Source: Aggregatilinea lenta
GTDB taxonomy: Bacteria > Chloroflexota > Anaerolineae > Aggregatilineales > Aggregatilineaceae
Assembly (NCBI RefSeq): GCF_003569045.1
Contig: NZ_BFCB01000003.1
Span: 1,860,001 to 1,924,000 of the forward strand
DNA length: 64,000 nt
Reading direction: 5' to 3'
Notes under the pieces: model-generated
What the model was told of the DNA's origin: nothing
Database searches by the model: none
The model's input: only the letters and a program-made list of their open reading frames with translations
Shown here: positions 8,568-15,979 of the stretch, one piece after another
How positions within the stretch are numbered: the first letter of the stretch is position 1
How the letters are laid out: each line of letters starts with the position of its first letter
Program-made: the position numbers and the translations under genes

Positions 8568-8610
8568 ACAAGGGGACGGGCGATCACCAATGTCGTCCGT
8601 CCCCTTGTTT
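8568..8610. terminator. Convergent hairpin terminator between DUF3309 and the SDR gene
   Basis: A 16-bp stem (8568-8583 with 8593-8608, one G-U pair) encloses a 9-nt loop. Short T runs follow on both strands (TTGTTT on plus, TTGTTTC on minus). Its place between convergent genes suggests a two-way terminator. Confidence 0.65.
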
Positions 8611-8632
8611 GCATATGCGCGCGGTGTGCCGC

Positions 8633-9415
8633 TTAACCGACGATCAGAGACTCCGCGCCGTCGATCCAGATCTCGCTGCCGCTGATGTGGCTGGAGTCGT
8701 CCGAGGCCAGGAAGTACACCAGATCCCCGACCTGTTCGGCGCGGCCCGGCGTACCGTCGGTGAGCGGGATCTTGCCTTCCGGGTAGTCCACCGGCTCGCG
8801 GATTTCGTCCACGCCGACGCGTTCGGTGTTCTCGTCGATCTCGGTGTCGATTGCGCCGGGGCAGATTACGTTCACGCGAATCTTGTGCTTCGCCAGTTCT
8901 ACCGCGAGCATCTTCGCCAGTGCTACCTGTCCGGCCTTCGAGGACGAATAAGCCGTTGCGCCGGTGTTGCTGAACACGCGCGTGCCGTTGATCGACGAGG
9001 TGACGATCACCGAGCCGCCCTGGCGCTTGAGGTAGGGGACCGCGTACTTGATTGTCAGGAACGTGCCCTTCAGGTTGATGTTCAGGGTCATGTCCCAGTC
9101 TTCCGGCGTGAGATCCTCGATCGAAGTCCACACACCGTTGATGCCCGCGTTGGCAAAGACGGCGTCGATCCGGCCCCAGCGATCCGCGATGGTCTGCATG
9201 GCGCGCTGCATCTCGTCGGCCTTGGAGATGTCTGCCAGGACGACCATCGCCTCGCCGCCTTCGCGCTCGATCGCGCCCTTGACCTGTTCCAGGTCGTCTT
9301 TGGTCCGGCCCAGAACGGCGACCTTCGCGCCGCCCCCAGCCAGTCGCTTGGCTGCGGCTTCGCCCAGGCCGGAGCCTGCTCCCGTCACCACGGCAACCTT
9401 GCCTTCCATCGTCAT
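8633..9415 (-). CDS. Short-chain dehydrogenase/reductase (SDR)
   Basis: 260 aa, classical SDR length. Residues ~12-18 give the cofactor motif TGAGSGLG, followed by NAGIN near 90, the catalytic Ser in TSSINGT near 140 and YSSSK near 156, so the Asn-Ser-Tyr-Lys set is complete. Arg near residue 37 (LGRTKDD) hints at NADP preference. Substrate unknown; the closest families are glucose/ribitol or 3-oxoacyl-type dehydrogenases. AGGAGG lies 6 nt before the ATG at 9415. Confidence 0.9.
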   Translation of the reverse strand: MTMEGKVAVVTGAGSGLGEAAAKRLAGGGAKVAVLGRTKDDLEQVKGAIEREGGEAMVVLADISKADEMQRAMQTIADRWGRIDAVFANAGINGVWTSIEDLTPEDWDMTLNINLKGTFLTIKYAVPYLKRQGGSVIVTSSINGTRVFSNTGATAYSSSKAGQVALAKMLAVELAKHKIRVNVICPGAIDTEIDENTERVGVDEIREPVDYPEGKIPLTDGTPGRAEQVGDLVYFLASDDSSHISGSEIWIDGAESLIVG

Positions 9416-9780
9416 CGTTTCCTCCTAAGCGTACCGGTAAAGTGCATCGTCTCGCGCGGCTCACGGTGTAGATATGAGCCAGCCGCAGATGTATTTGTAC
9501 CGAAAAGCGAGGGACAGCACATGAGAGAGATGACGGGTTCCGCCCTAGGCCATGTGGCGGAAATTCGCCTGGTCTGCGGGCGGCGGCAGGCGATTGATGC
9601 TGAGCTACCTAGTATCGAACTGGCCAATCAGCCTAGTGAAAAACGGTCCACCAGCCTCATGTTAGAAATGGGGTATCGTCTAGAATAGGGGATGTAAGTT
9701 GAACGCTTGGCGCGGCCCCGATGTGGGGCGCGCAGCCACACAAATTGTGACTGACATCGTATCGATATTGGAGGAACAAA
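9416..9780. other. Divergent intergenic region between SDR and csbD genes
   Basis: 365 nt carrying the upstream regions of two divergent genes. No credible small gene was found. No consensus sigma-70 promoter stands out for csbD, which fits, but does not prove, a stress-type promoter. Confidence 0.5.
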
Positions 9781-9993
9781 ATGGCTGGTGCATGGGATCG
9801 TATTAAAGGTAATTGGAAGCAAGCCAAGGGTGAAGTTCAGAAGCAGTGGGGCAAGCTCACTGACGACGACATGGACGTCATCGAAGGCGAGCGCGAGAAG
9901 CTTTCCGGCCAAATCCAGGCGCGCTACGGCATCGCTAAGGACGAAGCCGACCGCCAGATCAACGACTGGCTGGATCGTGCCGAGACTCGGTAG
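9781..9993 (+). CDS. CsbD-family stress protein
   Basis: 70 aa, charged and helical: MAGAWDRIKGNWKQAKGEV, then WGKLTDDDMDVIEGEREKL, then an amphipathic tail. This is the CsbD/YjbJ pattern (GxWkqxkGkvkxxWGkLtdDDl). These are abundant general-stress proteins without known activity, acting in the cytoplasm. GGAGGAACAAA precedes the ATG, and a strong terminator follows, so it is a single-gene unit. Confidence 0.9.
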   Translation: MAGAWDRIKGNWKQAKGEVQKQWGKLTDDDMDVIEGEREKLSGQIQARYGIAKDEADRQINDWLDRAETR

Positions 9994-10030
9994 CGTTAAG
10001 CTTCTGGTGATACAACGCACTAAAAGCTGA

Positions 10031-10069
10031 AAAATACAGGCTCCCAACACGGGAGCCTGTATCGTTTTT
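10031..10069. terminator. Bidirectional terminator between csbD and aldo/keto reductase
   Basis: ACAGGCTCCC (10036-10045) and GGGAGCCTGT (10051-10060) form a perfect 10-bp stem with a 5-nt loop. Plus-strand ATCGTTTTT and minus-strand ATTTTTC follow, so it can stop both convergent genes. Confidence 0.9.
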
Positions 10070-10086
10070 GCGTGCAAAGCGTCGGA

Positions 10087-11058
10087 TTATTGCGACCAGT
10101 CGGTGGGGGTGCGGTCCCAGCGGTGGGTGCGCAGCTTTTCGAACAGGTCGCCGGGCAGGCCCTCACCATCGCTGGCGCTGGTGTTGCTCTTGACGTGGTT
10201 CAGCTTGCGCATGCCAGGGATGATGGTGCTCACGGTCGGATTTTCAAGGATGAACCGCAGCGCCATTTCGGGCATGGTCATGCCTTCTGGGACCAGTGGG
10301 CGCAGCGCTTCGGCGCGGTCGACCGAGGCGTTCAGGTTTTCCGGCACGAAGTAGCTGTTCCGCCAGTCGCCTTGCGGCCAGGTGGAGTCTTTGGTGAGGT
10401 TGCCCGTCAGCGTGCCCTCGTCGAACGGGACGCGCGCGACGATGGCCACGCCTAGCTCGTCGCACAGCGGGAACAGCTCGTCTTCCGGGTTCTGGTCGAA
10501 GATGTTGTAGATGACCTGCACCGCGTCGATCAGGCCGGTGCGCAGGGTGTTGAGCACGTTTTCCGGCTCCCAACGGTTGACGCTGACGCCCATCGCCTTG
10601 ATCAGCCCTTCGCTCTTGAGATCGATGACGGCCTTCTGCCAGCGCTCGTCATCGGCCCAGGCGTCTTCCCAGACGTGAAACTGCATCAGGTCGAGGCTGT
10701 CCGTGCCCATGTTGTCCAGGGTGCGCCTGGTCATCTCGACGATGTAGTCGTAGGGGAACACGTCTTCGAGCTTGAACCCGCGCCGTGACGGCCACTTGCG
10801 GTTCTTCGGCGGAATCTTGCTGGCGGTGTAGAGCGTCGTGTCGGGGTATTCGCGCAGGAGCTGGCCGAGCAGGTGTTCGCTGTGCCCTTCGCCATAGGCG
10901 TAGGCCGTGTCGAAGAACGTGACGCCCTGCTCGACGGAATAACGCAGCGAGGCGAGCGACTCTTCGTCGTCGGAGCCGGTCCAGCCCGCCATGCCCCACA
11001 TGCCGTACCCGATCTCGCTGACGGGCCAGCCCAGCCGTCCAAAGCTTCTATAGCGCAT
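10087..11058 (-). CDS. Aldo/keto reductase
   Basis: 323 aa, TIM-barrel NADPH-dependent carbonyl reductase. Visible are GYGMWGMAGW at the start, the catalytic FFDTAYAYGEGHSE segment (Asp, Tyr), LDLMQFHVWED (His) and GVSVN, followed by a C-terminal cofactor region with TIIPGMRK. The substrate is unknown. ATG at 11058 is used, with GAGGAG upstream; the longer reading to 11157 adds residues that do not look like the family. Confidence 0.9.
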   Translation of the reverse strand: MRYRSFGRLGWPVSEIGYGMWGMAGWTGSDDEESLASLRYSVEQGVTFFDTAYAYGEGHSEHLLGQLLREYPDTTLYTASKIPPKNRKWPSRRGFKLEDVFPYDYIVEMTRRTLDNMGTDSLDLMQFHVWEDAWADDERWQKAVIDLKSEGLIKAMGVSVNRWEPENVLNTLRTGLIDAVQVIYNIFDQNPEDELFPLCDELGVAIVARVPFDEGTLTGNLTKDSTWPQGDWRNSYFVPENLNASVDRAEALRPLVPEGMTMPEMALRFILENPTVSTIIPGMRKLNHVKSNTSASDGEGLPGDLFEKLRTHRWDRTPTDWSQ

Positions 11059-11261
11059 GAGTGTCTCTATCTCCTCAACAAAACTATCATGTCGATGCGG
11101 CGTGCCTGCCGGCCAACGCCGCACTTCAGTTATACCGTAGGCCGCCCAATCGCACATCCCCGGCGCGAGAAGGCCCAGATGGCACGTGAAATGTGTGAGG
11201 CGGGCAAGATTCTGCTATCATGGAGGGGAATTGGCTGTATGGATGAGGAGCGAGCCTCGTC

Positions 11262-11948
11262 GTGAGCGAGCAGGCCGGACTTCGGCCCAATTACAGTGAA
11301 GCGATCGAAGACTTCTTAAAAGCAATCTACCTGCTTCAGCAGGAGCACGAGCGTGTCCAGACCTCGATGCTGGCCGACGCGCTGGGCATTACTGCGCCAT
11401 CCACTACGGAGATGGCAAAAAAACTGGCGAAAGCGAACCTCGTCGTCCACGAACCCTATCGCGGCATCCAGCTCACCATCGCAGGCGAACGCATCGCGCT
11501 CGAAATCATCCGCCACCACCGCCTGATCGAGCTATTCCTGGTCGAAGCCCTGGGCTACACGTGGGACGAGGTTCACAACGAGGCCGAGCGCCTGGAGCAT
11601 GCCGTCTCCGAACGACTGGCGGAGCGCATCGCGGAATACCTCAGCAACCCGCGTTACGATCCGCACGGCGACCCGATCCCCAGCGCGGAAGGCAGTGTGG
11701 CCGAGCGGCGGCTGACGTCGCTGTCCCAGTGGCCGCTGAACCAGCAGGGCCGCGTGGCGCGCCTCGTCGACCAGTCGCCGGACATGCTGCGCTATTTGGC
11801 GGAGAAGGGCCTCGTCGTCGGCGCGCAGGTGGACGTGGTCGCGCGCGATCCGTTTGACGGGCCGTTGTCGCTGGTGGTCAATGACCAGCCGCAGATCATC
11901 GGCCAGAACGTTGCGTCGAACGTGCTAGTAGACCGCATCGACGACTGA
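11262..11948 (+). CDS. DtxR/MntR-family metal-dependent regulator
   Basis: 228 aa. Residues 1-65 form a winged helix (SEAIEDFLKAIYLL, SMLADALGITAPSTTEMAKKL). Residues 66-140 form the metal-binding dimer domain with EIIRHHRLIELFL and the LEHAVSE helix. The last ~75 residues are an SH3/FeoA-like domain (LSQWPLNQQGRVARL). It should repress iron or manganese uptake when metal-loaded. GTG at 11262 is the only start that keeps the usual N-terminus. No transporter gene adjoins it, so the targets are elsewhere or it controls itself. Confidence 0.9.
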   Translation: MSEQAGLRPNYSEAIEDFLKAIYLLQQEHERVQTSMLADALGITAPSTTEMAKKLAKANLVVHEPYRGIQLTIAGERIALEIIRHHRLIELFLVEALGYTWDEVHNEAERLEHAVSERLAERIAEYLSNPRYDPHGDPIPSAEGSVAERRLTSLSQWPLNQQGRVARLVDQSPDMLRYLAEKGLVVGAQVDVVARDPFDGPLSLVVNDQPQIIGQNVASNVLVDRIDD

Positions 11949-11969
11949 TATTTTTGACACTATAAACCT

Positions 11970-11997
11970 ACGGAGCGGCCCGCCGGCGCCGCTCCGT
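11970..11997. terminator. Hairpin between the DtxR-type and GHMP kinase genes
   Basis: ACGGAGCGGC (11970-11979) pairs with GCCGCTCCGT (11988-11997), 10 bp, 8-nt loop. T tracts are weak on both sides, so termination is likely but not certain. The two flanking genes converge here. Confidence 0.5.
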
Positions 11998-12038
11998 GTA
12001 TCATCCTCGCAGGGTGAGCAGCGCCCGCTGCCGGCCAC

Positions 12039-13088
12039 TCATTCCCAGATCCGTACCCCAAAGCGGCTCAGGTAAATCGGCAGGCTCTTGAAGGCGGGAT
12101 TCGCCGTCTCGATAGCCTGGATCAGCTCGCGCTTCTCGCTGGAACTGGGGCCGCTCAGCAGCGTCACCGAACCGCCTTCGCCGCCCGCGCCGTTGACCTT
12201 CCAGCCCACCGCACCATGCTGCTTGGCGATGTCGATGATCTGCTGCGCGTCCGCGCTGATCAGCGCCGGGTGCAGGTCGCCCTGCGCCTCGGTGTTGACG
12301 ATCATCGCGCGTCCCAGCGCCTTGAAGTCGCCCGCGTAGATCGCATCGCGCGAAAGCTGCGCCGTGCGGCGCAGTGAATCGAGCGCGACGTTGTTGGGGC
12401 CGCTGTCTTCGAGCTTGTGGATCACCTGCTCGTGCACCGCCGATGATTCGTGTGCCTTGCCCAGGAAAAACAGCACCAGCCGCCGCTCCAGCTCCCACCA
12501 GACCGAGTTGGGCACCTGGATCTGCGAGAGGGTGGCGTAGGGGTACTGGTACATGTCGATGAAGTTGATGCCGCCGTAGGCCGCGCAGAGCTGGTCCTGA
12601 ATCCCGCTTTGCAGGTTGAGCATCTTTGTCTCGACGTCGTGCGCTGCGTACGCGATCTCGTGTGGGGCCATAGTGCCGGGCGTCAGCCGGTCGAGCGCGC
12701 CTACCAGCGCGACGGTGATCGCCGCCGAGGTGCCGGTCGAGCAGCCCGCAGGCACTTCGGAATAGACCGTGATGTGCAGCGCGAGATCTTCGGGCACGCG
12801 CATATACTCGATGGCGGCTTCCAGCAGCGGGTGTCGATCCCATTCGCTGTGCCCTGGCGCGATGGGATACACGTCGCCATAGTTCTCGGCGTACAGGATG
12901 ATGCGGTGCTCGCGCGCCTCGACCGGGAACACCTTGATCTGCACCTCAACGTAAGGGTAAACGCCGATGTTGAAGATTTCGCCATGCCCGGCGAACCATG
13001 TGTCGGTCCAGCCGCCGTTGTCGCAAATACGGATGGGAGCAACGCTGTTGATCACGCGCAGCGGAGTAGTTTGAGCTTGGTCGTTCAC
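12039..13088 (-). CDS. GHMP-family sugar kinase (HddA-like)
   Basis: 349 aa. Domain order: RVINSVAPIRICDNGGWTDTW (GHMP motif 1 region), the ATP-binding motif 2 EVPAGCSTGTSAA near residue 110, and motif 3 WKVNGAGGEGGSVTLL near residue 305. The close sequence type is D-glycero-D-manno-heptose-7-phosphate kinase and related sugar kinases, which phosphorylate a sugar at C1. GTG at 13088 has GAGAGGA 10 nt upstream; ATG 13127 is possible but less supported. It is divergent from an epimerase gene, which suggests nucleotide-sugar making; the sugar is unknown. Confidence 0.85.
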   Translation of the reverse strand: MNDQAQTTPLRVINSVAPIRICDNGGWTDTWFAGHGEIFNIGVYPYVEVQIKVFPVEAREHRIILYAENYGDVYPIAPGHSEWDRHPLLEAAIEYMRVPEDLALHITVYSEVPAGCSTGTSAAITVALVGALDRLTPGTMAPHEIAYAAHDVETKMLNLQSGIQDQLCAAYGGINFIDMYQYPYATLSQIQVPNSVWWELERRLVLFFLGKAHESSAVHEQVIHKLEDSGPNNVALDSLRRTAQLSRDAIYAGDFKALGRAMIVNTEAQGDLHPALISADAQQIIDIAKQHGAVGWKVNGAGGEGGSVTLLSGPSSSEKRELIQAIETANPAFKSLPIYLSRFGVRIWE

Positions 13089-13228
13089 CGGAAAACGGTC
13101 CTCTCGATGGACAATAAGTATCCTCAAAGTGATGACCTCAAGTATACTGTTCTCTGGGCCGGGGGGCGAAACATCGCTTGCCTAACCAAACTGTTATGAA
13201 CCAGGCCCTAACTGTTAGCTAAGTTTAG

Positions 13229-13257
13229 TTGAATGCGGGCCATAACCCGTCTATGAT
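13229..13257 (+). promoter_or_regulatory. Sigma-70 promoter of the epimerase gene
   Basis: TTGAAT (13229-13234), a 17-nt spacer and TATGAT (13252-13257) lie 47 nt before the ATG at 13304. Just upstream, CTAACTGTTAG (13208-13218) is a small palindrome that could be an operator. Confidence 0.65.
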
Positions 13258-13303
13258 AAAACTGACCCCTGTGGGGGACGGTTTGAATTGGAGGGAGAAG
13301 AGA

Positions 13304-14299
13304 ATGCACGTCTTGATTACGGGCGGAGCGGGTTATATCGGGTCCATGCTGACGGCGAATCTGCTGTTTCAGGGCCATCAGGTGACGGTGGTGGATAAGC
13401 TTATTTTCGGCGGCGACTCGCTGCTGGGCTTTATGACCCACCCGGCGTTCAAATTCCATTATGCGGACCTGACCGAAACGCGGCTGCCGGAGCTGGTTGA
13501 CATGAGCGAAGTCGACGCGGTCGTGCATCTCGCGGCGATCGTCGGCTTCCCGGCCTGTCAGGCGGTCGGGCACGATGTGGCCTGGCGCTACAACGTCGAG
13601 ATGACCCAGGAAGTGTTCGCAGATGCCGAGGCAGCGGGCGTGAAGCGCATCGTGTTCGCCTCGACCTACAGCAACTATGGGCTGGCCGACGAGGGCGAAA
13701 TGGTGACCGAAGAATCGCCACTGCGCCCGCAGTCGCTCTATGCCGAAACGAAGATCGCGTCCGAGCAGTTCCTGCTCGAAAAGGCAGCCACGTCGGGCTG
13801 CGTGCCGGTGCTGTTCCGCTTCGCGACGCTGTTCGGCATCTCGCCGCGCACGCGCTTCGACCTGATTATCAACCAGTTCGTGCTTGAGGCGCTCACGCAG
13901 CGTAAACTGATCATTTACCAACGCGGCTACGCGCGCTCGTTTGTGCACGTCTTCGACGTGGTGCGCGCGGTGATCATGGGCCTGACGGCGGACGAAAAGG
14001 TCGTCGGCGGGCAGGTGTTCAACGTTGGCTCGGAGACGGGTAACTATTCCAAGGACGAGATCGTACAGCTCGTCAAAAAGCACGTGCGCGGGGTCGAGGT
14101 CCAGTACAAAGACCTCAGCTTCGGCGGTGACATGCGCGACATCCGCGTGTCGTTCGAGAAGATCCGCTCGCGCCTGGGCTACGAGCCGATCGTATCGGTG
14201 GAGCAGGGCATTCAGGAAGTCCGCGACGCCGTCGAAACCGAGCTGGTCGGCAACGCCCTGTCGGAGCGGCACCGCAACGCGCACTTCATCGTGCAGTAA
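13304..14299 (+). CDS. NAD-dependent epimerase/dehydratase (extended SDR)
   Basis: 331 aa. Starts MHVLITGGAGYIGS (Rossmann GxxGxxG), then HLAAIVGFPACQ, the catalytic STYSNYG and YAETK, and the C-terminal DIRVSFEKIRSRLGYEP. This is a nucleotide-sugar 4-epimerase/dehydratase type. The exact sugar cannot be told; the active-site GFPACQ stretch is found in heptose/deoxysugar epimerase-type relatives. ATG at 13304 has GGAGGGAG upstream. Pairs with the divergent sugar kinase. Confidence 0.85.
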   Translation: MHVLITGGAGYIGSMLTANLLFQGHQVTVVDKLIFGGDSLLGFMTHPAFKFHYADLTETRLPELVDMSEVDAVVHLAAIVGFPACQAVGHDVAWRYNVEMTQEVFADAEAAGVKRIVFASTYSNYGLADEGEMVTEESPLRPQSLYAETKIASEQFLLEKAATSGCVPVLFRFATLFGISPRTRFDLIINQFVLEALTQRKLIIYQRGYARSFVHVFDVVRAVIMGLTADEKVVGGQVFNVGSETGNYSKDEIVQLVKKHVRGVEVQYKDLSFGGDMRDIRVSFEKIRSRLGYEPIVSVEQGIQEVRDAVETELVGNALSERHRNAHFIVQ

Positions 14300-14642
14300 C
14301 CACGTTCGTTTCTACGACGATCCGCCCGCCGCGAGCCTGACTCCGGCGGGCTTTTTGTTCCGTAGGATCTGTTTCGCTGGGCAGATTGTGGCGAAAATCA
14401 CTTACGCGCGTCCGGCGCTGGTGATAGACTGAAGACACACAGAGTTGGCAGGGCGGCGTCGCGGCGTCGCAGATGTCTGGTCCGGTAGGCCAAAGGAGAG
14501 TTACAACCACAGCGTATTGTCCATAGATCGCCGCACCCTTCTGGCGGTCTATCTCGTGCCGTCCGAACCGACGTGAGTTTCCGGCTAAATCGCCAGACGG
14601 TTGTTGTCTGGCTGGGGGTATTTAAAGACCAGGAGGCACGGC
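14300..14642. other. Intergenic region with terminator and structured leader
   Basis: 343 nt. It starts with the terminator of the epimerase gene and then holds two hairpins before the next start: 14524-14532 with 14543-14551 (9 bp, one G-U) and CAGAC/GTCTG at about 14594-14610. No known riboswitch core was recognised. No gene seen. Confidence 0.5.
14324..14359 (+). terminator. Rho-independent terminator after the epimerase gene
   Basis: GCCCGCCG (14324-14331) and CGGCGGGC (14344-14351) form an 8-bp stem followed by TTTTTGTT. It lies 25 nt after the stop codon. Confidence 0.85.
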
Positions 14643-15842
14643 ATGTCAGGTTCAAGGCAAGTGACGAGTCCTCGTTCTATTCCCACCTCGGCTTCAGAAT
14701 GGGATATCGGAAGCTTTTTGCGCTACGAACACGAGCGCCCCGACGACGCGACGCTGCTATGCGACTGGCGCGGCGACGTGCCGACCGTCTCGATCGATGC
14801 GGCGATCGGCGTGCTGCGCGGGCAATACCCGAACGGCGTGTATCTGGCGGAGCTGCCGCGCGCCGGAGCGTGGACGCGCAAGCTCAAGCTGCTGGTGCCT
14901 GGCCAGGAAGGCCGCGTCGTGACGGTGGTCGGCGGCGGTTCGCCCCGGCTGTGGCTCGGTGGCGAGGTCGCCTACGAGCTGCCGAACCCGAAGGCGCGCT
15001 ACGCGGGCATCGTCTACCGCTACGTGCCGTCCGACGGCGCGCTGTCCGTCGAGAAGCTGGCGTTCAACGAGCCGCAGGGCGGACTGGCGATGGCGCAGTG
15101 TCACACCATCCACGAGCGCATGGCGCAGGCATCGGTCCTGCTCGGTGAGGGACCCGTCGTCCCGGTGCTGGCGGCGCGCGGTCAGTTCTGCGTGCCGGGC
15201 TGGGAGGGCGCGTTCCTTGTTTACAGCGAGGCGGCCAACTACCGTCCGGCGGCGTTTCTGCGATACGGGCGCGGTCACCAGGGATTGGGCCGCGTCGTGC
15301 GGACCAAGGCGTTTTGCCTCGGCGTGCGTAGCCTGTTCCGCACGCTGCGCACGCTGAACGACGGCGGCATGTTTCACGGCGATCTGGTGCACCGCGTGCA
15401 CGGCGGCAGCGCCAACCTGGGTATCACGCCGCAGGGCGAGGTCGTGCTCAAGGGCTGGGGCCACCGCATCGACGTGGACGTGGCCGGATGGCCCGCCGAA
15501 GCGCAGCATCGCCAGCGCATGCGCGAGGTCACCGGCGCGCTGGCCGGGTTGATCCATGACATCCTCGGCAGTACGCTGCCGCAGGAGGATCGCCAGCCGA
15601 TGATGGTCGAGCTGGTGCTGCACGCGCTCAAGGCATATACCGGTCAAGAGGCCCCCGATCACGTCGAGCTGATGATCGGCCTGTCTACCGAGACGGACCG
15701 GCTGCGGCGGGTGATGCCCGTGATGCCGGGCGGCCACCAGTTCCAGGACGAATACGCCGAGCTGGTGCTGCACCAGGAGTGCGGCCAGCTTCCTGACGAG
15801 ATCAGGAACTGGCTGGTGCAGTGCGTCACGCGCTACATCTGA
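14643..15842 (+). CDS. Unknown protein with degenerate kinase/APH-like motif
   Basis: 399 aa, soluble, no membrane segment. Near residue 240 is GGMFHGDLVHRVHGGSANLGI, which resembles the catalytic loop of aminoglycoside-phosphotransferase/protein kinases (HGDL...N), followed by GEVVLKGWG where those enzymes have the metal-binding DFG. The key Asp of DFG is thus missing. This is a weak, motif-level match; the rest is unrecognised. AGGAGG lies 6 nt before ATG 14643; a start at 14601 would be longer but has no such site. It is the first gene of a probable run with the secreted protein and rlmN. Confidence 0.6.
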   Translation: MSGSRQVTSPRSIPTSASEWDIGSFLRYEHERPDDATLLCDWRGDVPTVSIDAAIGVLRGQYPNGVYLAELPRAGAWTRKLKLLVPGQEGRVVTVVGGGSPRLWLGGEVAYELPNPKARYAGIVYRYVPSDGALSVEKLAFNEPQGGLAMAQCHTIHERMAQASVLLGEGPVVPVLAARGQFCVPGWEGAFLVYSEAANYRPAAFLRYGRGHQGLGRVVRTKAFCLGVRSLFRTLRTLNDGGMFHGDLVHRVHGGSANLGITPQGEVVLKGWGHRIDVDVAGWPAEAQHRQRMREVTGALAGLIHDILGSTLPQEDRQPMMVELVLHALKAYTGQEAPDHVELMIGLSTETDRLRRVMPVMPGGHQFQDEYAELVLHQECGQLPDEIRNWLVQCVTRYI

Positions 15843-15979
15843 GGACAATCGCAGCGGGCCGCCGTGCGTTGCGTAGTGGGCGCGCGCTTCTGCTAGCCAT
15901 ACAGTCCCCTCGCGTGAGGCTGCGTCTCATGCTACGATTACGCGTGTACCCGGTCTCATGTGAGCGAGGACAAAGCGCG

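Noticed and set aside
8085-9767. TATCGATAT in front of both DUF1328 and csbD
   Set aside because: The position relative to the start differs strongly (about 65 nt against about 14 nt), so a shared promoter element is unlikely.
14441-14642. Possible riboswitch in the leader of the kinase-like gene
   Set aside because: Two simple hairpins only; no core of a known riboswitch class was recognised.
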